NCBI GenBank assembly: GCA_035493195.1 | Contig: DATJIM010000460.1 | Span: forward strand, 1 to 8,299 | DNA length: 8,299 nucleotides | Reading direction: 5' to 3' | Source of the DNA: Schlegelella_A sp035493195 | GTDB taxonomy: Bacteria; Pseudomonadota; Gammaproteobacteria; Burkholderiales; Burkholderiaceae_C | Shown: positions 1 through 7,830 of the stretch, in pieces | Numbering within the stretch: position 1 is the stretch's first letter | How the letters are laid out: each line of letters begins with the position of its first letter | The notes under the pieces: generated by a model | The model's input: the letters and a program-made list of their open reading frames with translations, nothing else | Told to the model about the DNA's origin: nothing | Databases searched by the model: none | Made by a program: the position numbers and the translations under genes

Positions 1-1133
1 AGGTGGACGAGCGCATCGCGCGTCAGCCGCGGCGGCGGCCAGACGCCGGCGTCGCGTGACAGCCGCTCGAGGACGCGCTCGCCGATCCCCATCAGGTCTT
101 CGAGGCGCTCGCGCAGAGGCGGCACGCGGATCTGGATGACGTTCAGCCGGTAGTAGAGGTCCTGCCGGAACTGGCCCGCCTGCACCTCGGCGCCGAGCTC
201 CTTGTGCGTCGCACTCAGCAAGCGCACGTCGACCGGCTGCTCGGTGACCGCGCCGACAGGGCGCACCGAGCGCTCCTGGATCGCGCGCAAGAGCTTGCTT
301 TGCATCGACAACGGCAGGTCGCCGATCTCGTCGAGGAAGAGCGTGCCGCCCTTGGCGGCCTGGAAGAAGCCTTCGCGGTCGTCGTTGGCGCCGGTGAACG
401 CGCCCTTGCGATAGCCGAAGAACTCGGCCTCGAGCAGCTGCTCGGGGATCGCGCTGCAGTTGACCGGAACGAACGGCATCGCGGCGCGCGCGCTGACCTC
501 GTGGATCGCGCGCGCGACGAGCTCCTTGCCGGTTCCCGACTCGCCGCTGACGAGCACGGGCGCCATGCTGCGCGCCACCTTCTCGACGAGCGAGCGCACC
601 TGCTGCATCGCGACCGACTGCCCCGCCATCCGCGCGAGCGCGGGGCTCGCCGGTGTCGGGCGAGCGACCGGCTCGGCAGCGCGTGGCGGGCGCGGCGGCG
701 CCGCCGCGCGATGCTCGGAAGGCAGCGCGGTCGGATCGACGGTCGGCGCGCCGGTGCCGCCGCGGCCGAGCGCCGAGGCGACGACGCCGCGGAACTGCTT
801 GAGGTCGACCGGCTTCGTCAGATAGTCGTAGGCGCCTGCCTTGAGCGCCTCGACTGCGTTCTCCGACGAGCCGTAGGCGGTGATCACGATCGCCTTCTCG
901 CGCCGGTTGCTCTCCTCGAGCCAACGCAGGACGTCGAGCCCGCTGCCGTCGGGCAGCCGCATGTCGGTGATGACCGCGCTGTACGTCCGGTCCTTGAGAT
1001 GGAGCAGCGCTTCCTCGACCGTTCCCGCAGTGTCGAGCTCGTAGCCCTCGCGCAGCAGCGTCAGCTCGTAGAGCGTGCGCAGGTCGGGCTCGTCGTCGAC
1101 GACGAGCAGGCTGAAGTGCGAGGCGTTGGTCAT
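1..1133 (-). CDS. pilR: Sigma-54-dependent response regulator PilR, 3' end cut by window edge
   Basis: This is an NtrC-class transcription activator. It receives phosphate from PilS and drives sigma-54 promoters, classically that of the type IV pilin gene pilA. The visible 377 residues begin with a receiver domain (about 7-120) carrying the acidic pair D13/D14, the likely phosphoacceptor D57 in ITDMRLPDGSG, T85 and K107 in LTKP. A Pro/Ala-rich linker (about 125-165) follows. The AAA+ domain shows Walker A GESGTGKE at 197-204, the sigma-54 contact loop GAFTGA at 244-249 and Walker B GGTLFLDE at 262-269. The frame is open to the window edge, so the end of the AAA+ lid and the Fis-type helix-turn-helix lie outside. 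The ATG at 1133 overlaps the pilS stop (ATGA), which fixes the start and implies coupled translation. The symbol rests on domain order and on the neighbouring PilS-like kinase; another NtrC-family regulator is less likely. Confidence 0.92.
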   Translation of the reverse strand, partial: MTNASHFSLLVVDDEPDLRTLYELTLLREGYELDTAGTVEEALLHLKDRTYSAVITDMRLPDGSGLDVLRWLEESNRREKAIVITAYGSSENAVEALKAGAYDYLTKPVDLKQFRGVVASALGRGGTGAPTVDPTALPSEHRAAAPPRPPRAAEPVARPTPASPALARMAGQSVAMQQVRSLVEKVARSMAPVLVSGESGTGKELVARAIHEVSARAAMPFVPVNCSAIPEQLLEAEFFGYRKGAFTGANDDREGFFQAAKGGTLFLDEIGDLPLSMQSKLLRAIQERSVRPVGAVTEQPVDVRLLSATHKELGAEVQAGQFRQDLYYRLNVIQIRVPPLRERLEDLMGIGERVLERLSRDAGVWPPPRLTRDALVH

Positions 1134-3004
1134 GGCGTGAGCGTCGCCGGCGCCGAGGCGGGCTCGAGGATGCCGCGGCGCATGTCGACATAGAAGTCGT
1201 TGCGACGCGACTCCTCGAGCGGCAGCAGCCGGTAGTCGATGCGGGCGCCGTATCGTTCACAGAGCTCGCGGCAAATGTAAAGGCCGAGACCCGTGCCGCG
1301 GCTGCGGGTCGAGAAAAACGGCTCGAACAAATACGCTTCGACGTCGGCCGGAATCGGGGCACCGTCGCTCAGGACCTCGAAGACGACCCGCCCGGGGACG
1401 TCGGCCGACGCTTCGAGGCGGACGAGGACGGCGCCGGCTTGTCCGCTCGCGTGACGGCGCGCGTTGTCGAGGAGGTTGACGAGGACGCGGCGGAGATGCT
1501 CGGAGTCGAACAGGACGCCGATCGCCTCCGCCGGCAACTCGACGTGCAGCAGCCCGGCGCCGCCGATCTCGATTCCCGCGGCCTGCGCCCACTCGGCGCA
1601 GATGCCGGCGATCCGCGTCGTCGCGTCGATCGCGCCGACCTCGTGGACCTGCCCCGGTGCGACTTCCATGACGTCGTCGACGATCCGCTTCAACCGCTCG
1701 ACGTTCTCGGTGACCATCAGCATCAGCTGGCGCTGCGCCGGGTCGGTCGCATCCTCGGAGAGGAGCGCGTTGGCCTGCGCGATCGCTGCGAGGGGGTTGC
1801 GGATCTCGTGCGCGATGCCGGCCGAGACGCGGCCCATCGCCGCGAGCTTCTCCTGGCGGCTGCGCGCCTGCACCGCGCGGACGTCCTCGAGGAAGAGAAC
1901 GCAGAACTCCTCGCTCGCGGGCGGCTCGCGCTTGCGCGTGAAACGCACGCGAACGCGCACCGTGCGGTGCGAATCGGCGGCGAACTGGATCGCGACGTCG
2001 CGACCGGCCTCGGGCCATGCGGCCTCCGCAAACGCGCGCTCGACGGCGCGCGCGAGCGCGCCCCACGCCGGCACGGCGCGGAGCTGGAAAGGCGCCGCGC
2101 GGCTCGTGCCTACGGGCGCGAGCAGGCGCCGCGCCGCCGGATTGGCGGCGCGCACCTTGCCGCCGCGGTCGACGACGAGGACGCCGTCTTCCATCTCTTC
2201 GATGACGAGGCGATTGAGCTGCGCCTGCTGGCGCGCAATCTCGAGGCTGCCGCGCGTACGCAGCTCCTCGCGCGCGAGGCGACCGGCGAGCTCGTTGGCG
2301 AGCAACGTGATGACGAAGAAGCCGCTGCCTGCAAGACCGGCCTGCGTCATGACCAGTGTCGGGTCGCCACCGGGGCCGATGCCGAGCCACGCCGTCACGA
2401 GCAACGCGAGCGTCGCCACCGCCGCAGTCGCCAGCGCGAGCAGGCGTGGCGTCAGCACTCCGGCCATCAGCACCGGAAAGACCAACAACGCGACGTAGTT
2501 GAAGGTCGAACCGGGCGAGACGACGTGCAGCGTCGTGAAGAGCGCGAGGTCGGCGCCGATCGTCGCGAGCCATTGCGTGCTCGTCGGCCGCGCGAGCGTC
2601 TGCGGCGCCGCCCCGCCGCGGAACCGGGGCAGCAGCCACATGCTGATCGCGAGCGTGGCGAACGCGATGCTGACGGCGACCACGGCGCCGCTCGGCCTGA
2701 GGCCGAAGACTCCGCTCAGTGCGAGCGTGACGATGAGTGCAACGCCGATCGCCGCGCGCGCCGCGATGAAGGCGCCATAGATGCGCGCGAAGGTCGTCTC
2801 GGCGACGGCGCGCTCCGGCCGCTGAGAACGATCGTGCGGTCTGTCGGCATCCGGCTTCAGCCACGACACCGTGAAGCGCGAGTCGTCCATCAGCGACGGA
2901 GCGTCGCCGGTCGCACCGAAGGCGCCGAACCAGGATTCCTCGATGATCGGTCGGCGCCGCGCGGCGCGCGACGAAGCGCTGGGGCGCGACGAAGCGTCGG
3001 TCAT
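1130..3004 (-). CDS. pilS: Membrane sensor histidine kinase PilS
   Basis: This is the inner-membrane sensor kinase that pairs with PilR in type IV pilus gene control. The 624-residue product has a cytoplasmic N-terminal stretch of about 70 residues, then about six hydrophobic segments (roughly 80-100, 106-125, 147-163, 168-184, 187-207, 220-240), as in the PilS family. A PAS-like domain (about 262-380) precedes the HisKA domain, where GIAHEIRNPL places the phosphorylated histidine at H399. The ATPase domain has an N box (NLLDNARRHA, 510-519) and a G2 box (GTGLGL, 570-575). The G1 box reads SDGAPI at 546-551, whereas the family usually has DxGxG, so nucleotide binding may differ. The start at 3004 was chosen because its ATGA overlaps the upstream stop; M39 (2890) is a shorter alternative. 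The longer open frame reaching upstream to 3493 only reads through the neighbouring gene in the wrong frame. Confidence 0.92.
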   Translation of the reverse strand: MTDASSRPSASSRAARRRPIIEESWFGAFGATGDAPSLMDDSRFTVSWLKPDADRPHDRSQRPERAVAETTFARIYGAFIAARAAIGVALIVTLALSGVFGLRPSGAVVAVSIAFATLAISMWLLPRFRGGAAPQTLARPTSTQWLATIGADLALFTTLHVVSPGSTFNYVALLVFPVLMAGVLTPRLLALATAAVATLALLVTAWLGIGPGGDPTLVMTQAGLAGSGFFVITLLANELAGRLAREELRTRGSLEIARQQAQLNRLVIEEMEDGVLVVDRGGKVRAANPAARRLLAPVGTSRAAPFQLRAVPAWGALARAVERAFAEAAWPEAGRDVAIQFAADSHRTVRVRVRFTRKREPPASEEFCVLFLEDVRAVQARSRQEKLAAMGRVSAGIAHEIRNPLAAIAQANALLSEDATDPAQRQLMLMVTENVERLKRIVDDVMEVAPGQVHEVGAIDATTRIAGICAEWAQAAGIEIGGAGLLHVELPAEAIGVLFDSEHLRRVLVNLLDNARRHASGQAGAVLVRLEASADVPGRVVFEVLSDGAPIPADVEAYLFEPFFSTRSRGTGLGLYICRELCERYGARIDYRLLPLEESRRNDFYVDMRRGILEPASAPATLTP

Positions 3005-3237
3005 TTCTTCGCCTGCGCCGCCTCGAAGGCGGCGCGGTGCGCGTCGCCGCAGAAGGCGCCGCCGCGGCCGGGCAGCGCCTCGTCGCGCGGCAGATGGACG
3101 CCGCAATACGCGCACGCGATCATCGGCTGCGGCGACTGCGACTGCGCGGTCTCGCGATGCTGGCGTCGCCGCGTCGTCGTGCCGCGAAGCAGCCAGAGCA
3201 AAGCGACCACCGCGATGACGAAGAGAACGATTTTCAT
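3001..3237 (-). CDS. PP0621-family small membrane-anchored zinc-ribbon protein
   Basis: The 78-residue product has an N-terminal hydrophobic helix (MKIVLFVIAVVALLWLL, 1-17), then a basic and polar linker (19-38). The C-terminal metal-binding knuckle has C42 and C45 in CAYC and C63 and H67 in CGDAH, i.e. CxxC-x17-CxxxH. This is the layout of the PP0621 family, small proteins of unknown function found next to pilS in many beta- and gammaproteobacteria. The gene lies 5 bases after the ccsA-like gene and its TGA overlaps the pilS ATG, so it is almost certainly translated with both. The zinc ligands and single membrane anchor are visible; any role in pilus signalling is inferred only from position. 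The longer frame upstream to 4134 antisense-shadows the ccsA-like gene and was rejected in favour of the ATG at 3237. Confidence 0.85.
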   Translation of the reverse strand: MKIVLFVIAVVALLWLLRGTTTRRRQHRETAQSQSPQPMIACAYCGVHLPRDEALPGRGGAFCGDAHRAAFEAAQAKK

Positions 3238-3242
3238 TGCGG

Positions 3243-4085
3243 TCAGCTCGTCGGCGGCCGGTGCAGCACGACCTCGAGGACGAAGCGCGAGCCGACGTAC
3301 GCGAGCAGCAGCAGCGCGGCGCCGACGTAGACCCCGCGCGTCGCCCGCGGCCCGCGCCAGCCGAACGCGCTGCGTCCGGCGAGGAGCCCGGCGAAGACGA
3401 GCCAGCCGAGCACCGAGAACACTGCCTTGTGGTCCCAGCGCCAGTGGTCGCTGAACCAGATGCCGAGCACGATCGCCGCCGACAGAACGACAAAGCCGGC
3501 GGCGACGAAGCGAAACGTCAGCCGTTCGAGCCGCAGCAGCGGAACGCCGTGCAGCGCGGGATCGTTGCTGAGCTTGGGCGCGCGGCGCAGCTGCCGCTCG
3601 GCCCGATTGAGGAGCAGGGCGTGCAGGACGGCGACGCCGAACAGGCCGTAGGAGACGACGCCGAGCAGCCAGTGCAGCGGTGCCCACACCGACGCGGCCT
3701 GCGGGTGGACCTGGCCGGGAAACAGCCAGGCGACGACGACGACGATCGCACCGAGCGTCGCAAGCGCGCGGCGCGCGCCGGCGAGCGGAACGAAGCGGCT
3801 CTCGAGCTCGTAGACCGCGAGCACGAACCACAGCGTCACCGAAAGCGCCGGCGCGAACCCGAATCGCGCGCCGGGACGATCCGTGCCGATTCCCGTGACA
3901 TCGATCACGAGCGCGACGCCGTGCATGATCCAGCCGACGAGGAGCGCCGTGCGCAGCGCCGACGAGAAGCGCTCGCCCGGGATGGCGGCGGCGACGTAGC
4001 ACGCGAACGCGAGGACGCTCGGCACTGCGAGCGCCGTCGCCAGCGGCGCGACGGCGCTCGTGTCGGGGCCGAACGATAGAATCAT
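3243..4085 (-). CDS. CcsA/YpjD-like inner membrane protein (cytochrome c assembly family)
   Basis: This 280-residue integral membrane protein has about eight hydrophobic segments (roughly 14-35, 44-64, 77-94, 107-123, 134-158, 192-211, 222-238, 251-273). It carries the landmarks of the CcmC/CcmF/CcsA family, including the segment around LHWLLGVVSYGLFG (H138) and WRWDHKAVFSVLGW near 215-228 (H219). H55 is a further candidate ligand. Family members involved in cytochrome c maturation handle haem, but the YpjD branch encoded beside ffh in many proteobacteria has no firmly assigned haem function, so I leave the symbol empty. It is the first gene of the leftward group ending in pilR and diverges from ffh across 36 bases. 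The ATG at 4085 is the first start in frame; no clear Shine-Dalgarno precedes it. Confidence 0.87.
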   Translation of the reverse strand: MILSFGPDTSAVAPLATALAVPSVLAFACYVAAAIPGERFSSALRTALLVGWIMHGVALVIDVTGIGTDRPGARFGFAPALSVTLWFVLAVYELESRFVPLAGARRALATLGAIVVVVAWLFPGQVHPQAASVWAPLHWLLGVVSYGLFGVAVLHALLLNRAERQLRRAPKLSNDPALHGVPLLRLERLTFRFVAAGFVVLSAAIVLGIWFSDHWRWDHKAVFSVLGWLVFAGLLAGRSAFGWRGPRATRGVYVGAALLLLAYVGSRFVLEVVLHRPPTS

Positions 4086-4121
4086 CGGCCGAAGTGTACT
4101 GACGGTCCCTCGCCCGACTAC
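4086..4121. promoter_or_regulatory. Compact divergent intergenic region between ccsA-like gene and ffh
   Basis: Only 36 bases separate the start codons of two divergent genes, so promoter elements for each must lie here or inside the other gene. TAGAAT at 4077-4082 (plus strand, one mismatch to TATAAT) could be a -10 for ffh with a leader of about 33 bases; it would lie within the first codons of the ccsA-like gene. On the minus strand TACACT (4098-4093) is a weaker -10 candidate for the ccsA-like operon. I found no convincing -35 boxes at normal spacing and no good Shine-Dalgarno for either gene. The assignment is positional and tentative. Confidence 0.3.
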
Positions 4122-5498
<1,377 letters not shown>

Positions 5499-5520
5499 CG
5501 CGCCGCATTGACGTTGCCTC

Positions 5521-5527
5521 GGAGGAG
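5521..5527 (+). promoter_or_regulatory. Shine-Dalgarno site of the DUF2726-type gene
   Basis: GGAGGAG ends 6 bases before the GTG at 5534 (8 bases counted from the end of GGAGG). It is the best match to the anti-Shine-Dalgarno sequence seen near any start in this window. It decides for the GTG over the later in-frame ATG at 5558. It lies in the 35-base gap after ffh, so the two genes are probably on one transcript but this one is initiated independently. Confidence 0.75.
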
Positions 5528-5533
5528 CAGCTG

Positions 5534-6376
5534 GTGCCGGAGATCAATCTCATCCACATGTCGATCCTTGCGCTCGTCTGCGCGGTGCCGCTCGTCTGGT
5601 GGCTGGCGCGCAGCAAGGGCCCGCCGATCCGCCACGAGACTCCGGGCGAGCGCCTCGACACGCTCGCCGGCTGGCCGCCCGAGCCGACGCGGATCCTGCG
5701 CTCGTCGGAACGGCTCGCGTTCAGCACGCTCAAGCTCGCGCTGCCCGGCTACCTGATCCTCGCGCAGGTGCCGCTCGCGCGGTTCCTGAGCGTTCCCAAG
5801 CGCAACTCGTACGCCGAGTGGATGCGCCGGCTCGGCAACCAGTGCGTCGACTTCGTGATCTGCGACGTGACATCGCAGGTCGTCGCGGTCGTCGAGGTGC
5901 GGCCGCCGATCGACCAGCTCGACGACAAGGTGCGCGTCCGCCTCGACCGCGTCGCGCGCGCGCTCAAGGCGGCGAAGATCCCGCTCCACGTCTGGAACGA
6001 GGAGAAGCTGCCGTCGATCGAAGCGGCACGCGAGCAGCTGCTGCCGAGCGTTCCCGCGGTGCCGGCGTTCATGACCAAGAAGGCGATGCCCGCAATCGCC
6101 GCGATCCCCGCGGTCGCCGCCTCGGCGGCAGTCGTCGGCGCCGCCGAGTTCAGCGAGGCCGCCTTCGGCGACGCCGCGATGAACGAGCCGACGGTCGACG
6201 ATCCTGCGTTCCAGCACGCCTACGTCGAAGGGGGCCCGGCGGTCGACCCGTTCGCCGACACCGACCGCGATTGGTCGAAGAGCGAAGTGATCGAGGTCCG
6301 CGAGCCGAGCAACACGTCGTGGTTCGACGACCTCGACAGCATCACCGCCGAGCTGCCGCCGCCCGAGAAGCGCTAG
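5534..6376 (+). CDS. Membrane-anchored DUF2726-type protein, nuclease-fold motif degenerate
   Basis: The 280-residue product starts with a hydrophobic segment (about 10-25) followed by a positive loop, which suggests a single N-terminal anchor with a cytoplasmic remainder. Residues about 50-168 resemble DUF2726, a PD-(D/E)XK-like fold: the helix RSSERLAFSTLKLAL, then VDFVICD (105-111), VVAVVEVRPP (116-125) and a closing strand IPLHVW (149-154). The acidic residues D106 and E121 are present, but E121 is followed by V-R-P-P. The acidic and lysine residues I expect after it in relatives are not evident, so nuclease activity is doubtful. Residues 171-205 are an Ala/Pro-rich hydrophobic stretch, possibly a second membrane segment or linker. 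The last 75 residues are acidic and probably disordered. The gene follows ffh by 35 bases on the same strand and converges with ftsY, 10 bases apart. Its function is unknown; family membership is moderately supported. Confidence 0.75.
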   Translation: MPEINLIHMSILALVCAVPLVWWLARSKGPPIRHETPGERLDTLAGWPPEPTRILRSSERLAFSTLKLALPGYLILAQVPLARFLSVPKRNSYAEWMRRLGNQCVDFVICDVTSQVVAVVEVRPPIDQLDDKVRVRLDRVARALKAAKIPLHVWNEEKLPSIEAAREQLLPSVPAVPAFMTKKAMPAIAAIPAVAASAAVVGAAEFSEAAFGDAAMNEPTVDDPAFQHAYVEGGPAVDPFADTDRDWSKSEVIEVREPSNTSWFDDLDSITAELPPPEKR

Positions 6377-6386
6377 CGGATCGAAT

Positions 6387-7589
6387 TCAGCCGACGAGCG
6401 CTGCAGCGAACTCGCGGGCGCGAAACGTCTCCAGGTCGGCGAGCGTCTCGCCGACTCCCACGAAGTAGACCGGCAACGGCCGTGCGCGCGAGCGCGACCA
6501 GAGCGCGATCGCGGCGAGCACCCCGCCTCTGGCGGTTCCGTCGAGCTTGGTGATGACGAGGCCGGTGAGGTCGAGCGCCGCGTCGAACGCCTGCACCTGC
6601 GCAAGCGCGTTCTGCCCGGTGTTGCCGTCGATGACGAGCAGCACCTCGTGCGGCGCGCCGGGCTCGGCCTTGGCGATGACGCGTTTGATCTTCTTCAGCT
6701 CTTCCATCAGGTGGATCTGCGTCGCCAGCCGGCCGGCGGTGTCGACGAGGACGACGTCGGAGCCGCGCGCCTTGCCGGCGACGACCGCGTCGAACGTCAC
6801 TCCGGCGGGGTCGCCGCCTTGCTGGCTGACGATCTCGATCCGCCCGCTCGGTCGCGCAGCGCTCGTCGCCGAGCCGGCGCGCTCCGCCCACGTGAGGAGC
6901 TGCTCGCGCGCCGCGGCGCGGAAGGTGTCGGCCGCGGCGAGCAGGACATCCTGCTGCGAGTCGAGCAGATGGCGCGCGAGCTTGCCGATGCTCGTCGTCT
7001 TGCCTGCGCCGTTGACGCCGACGACCATGATGACGGTCGGCGTGTGCTCGCCGATGACGAGCGGGCGCTCGAGCGGCTGCAGCAGCTCCTCGACGATGGT
7101 CGCGAGCAGACGCCGCGCCGCCGCCGCGTCGCGAACGTGGCTGCGCGTGACGCGCGCCTGCAGTTGCTCGAGCAGGTAGATCGTCGCGTCGGCGCCGGCG
7201 TCGGACTGCAGCAGCGCGACTTCGAGGTCCTCGTACAGCGCTTCGTTGATCTCGGCAGCGACGAACGCGCTCGCGATCGTCGACCCGGTGCGCTGCAAGC
7301 CGCTCTTCAGCTTGGCGAGCCAGCCGGCGCGCTCGCCGCCGCTCTCACCGTCGGCCGCGCTCGACGCAGTCACTGTCGGCGGCGGAGTCGCCGGCTCGAC
7401 GACGTCGGCCGGCTTCTTGCCGAACAACAGCTCGCCGACATCCGCGTTCAACCAGCCGAACGCGCCACGTTCGCGCTCGCCCGCGGCCGTGCCCGCGTCC
7501 TCCGGCGCGCCCGCATTCGTTGCTTCGGGAGCGTCGGGTGCCGATGCGGACGGACCGCCAGGCGGCTTTTTCTTGAAGAAGCTGAACAT
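6387..7589 (-). CDS. ftsY: Signal recognition particle receptor FtsY
   Basis: FtsY is the membrane-associated SRP receptor. Its GTPase pairs with that of Ffh to hand translating ribosomes to the Sec translocon. The 400-residue product begins with a short hydrophobic/basic element (MFSFFKKK) and a low-complexity Ala/Pro/acidic A region to about residue 85. The N domain (about 90-175) and the G domain follow, with GVNGAGKTT (191-199), DTFRAAAREQL (221-231), DTAGRL (283-288) and TKLDGT (347-352). DTFRAAAREQL and the A region separate it from Ffh. Two places look longer than in E. coli FtsY: about 11-12 residues at 238-249 and a few at 363-369. The ATG at 7589 gives the expected N terminus; no strong Shine-Dalgarno is visible. 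No gene precedes it on this strand within the window and the neighbour downstream is convergent, so it is probably monocistronic and not in an ftsYEX operon. Confidence 0.97.
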   Translation of the reverse strand: MFSFFKKKPPGGPSASAPDAPEATNAGAPEDAGTAAGERERGAFGWLNADVGELLFGKKPADVVEPATPPPTVTASSAADGESGGERAGWLAKLKSGLQRTGSTIASAFVAAEINEALYEDLEVALLQSDAGADATIYLLEQLQARVTRSHVRDAAAARRLLATIVEELLQPLERPLVIGEHTPTVIMVVGVNGAGKTTSIGKLARHLLDSQQDVLLAAADTFRAAAREQLLTWAERAGSATSAARPSGRIEIVSQQGGDPAGVTFDAVVAGKARGSDVVLVDTAGRLATQIHLMEELKKIKRVIAKAEPGAPHEVLLVIDGNTGQNALAQVQAFDAALDLTGLVITKLDGTARGGVLAAIALWSRSRARPLPVYFVGVGETLADLETFRAREFAAALVG

Positions 7590-7678
7590 GGAATTCGGTG
7601 CCGCCGGTGCAGCAAGTGAAGCGCCCGCAGCGAGGGCAAGGTCGATGCCGCGACACCGATCGTGCCGGGTCGGCTCGC

Positions 7679-7684
7679 TATACT
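7679..7684 (+). promoter_or_regulatory. Probable -10 box of the tRNA gene
   Basis: TATACT matches the sigma-70 -10 consensus at five of six positions and ends 10 bases before the first tRNA base, so transcription would begin within a few bases of the mature 5' end. It sits in the 105-base gap between the divergent ftsY start and the tRNA. No good -35 hexamer is seen at 16-18 bases; GCGACA at 7650-7655 resembles TTGACA but would leave a 23-base spacer, which is too long. Confidence 0.5.
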
Positions 7685-7694
7685 GGAGAGCTCA

Positions 7695-7771
<77 letters not shown>

Positions 7772-7830
7772 GATCGTCGTCGCAGCAGCCGCCTTTCTTT
7801 CGCAGCGCTTCGCGACTCGTCACGACTCGC

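Noticed and set aside
204..1193. A 329-codon plus-strand open frame antisense to pilR
   Set aside because: The minus strand encodes an intact receiver plus AAA+ protein here with all motifs; the plus-strand product is low-complexity Arg/Ala/Leu.
1439..3454. A 671-codon plus-strand open frame across pilS and the PP0621 gene
   Set aside because: It is very rich in Arg, Ala and Asp with no recognisable domain, and it lies antisense to clearly real genes. GC-rich third positions suppress stops in this frame.
3237..4079. A 280-codon plus-strand open frame antisense to the ccsA-like gene
   Set aside because: It mirrors the real gene almost exactly in extent but yields a charged Arg/Glu/Asp product with no motif, while the minus strand gives eight hydrophobic segments and family landmarks.
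6369..6402. Two AGCGCT copies flanking the ffh-side/ftsY convergent stops, plus the palindrome CGCTAGCG at 6371-6378, as a bidirectional terminator
   Set aside because: AGCGCT is itself a palindrome, the loop would be 22 bases, and there is no T-run on either strand, so intrinsic termination is not supported.
6384..7595. GAATTC sites exactly at the ftsY stop and just before its ATG, suggesting a cloned insert
   Set aside because: Surrounding sequence continues with native genes on both sides in the same style, with no vector sequence, so coincidence is the simpler reading.
6648..7619. A 323-codon plus-strand open frame antisense to ftsY
   Set aside because: The ftsY reading shows all GTPase motifs; the antisense product is Arg/Ala-rich with no family resemblance.
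7804..7810. AGCGCTT downstream of the tRNA resembling the tRNA 5' end (GGCGCTT), as an att-site-like partial duplication or competing hairpin
   Set aside because: Only six bases match, no integrase or mobile-gene remnant is nearby, and such a match is expected by chance in GC-rich DNA.
7811..7829. Direct repeat CGACTCG spaced by three bases just before the small secreted-protein gene
   Set aside because: Seven bases and only two copies; no known operator matches it and local composition makes it likely by chance.
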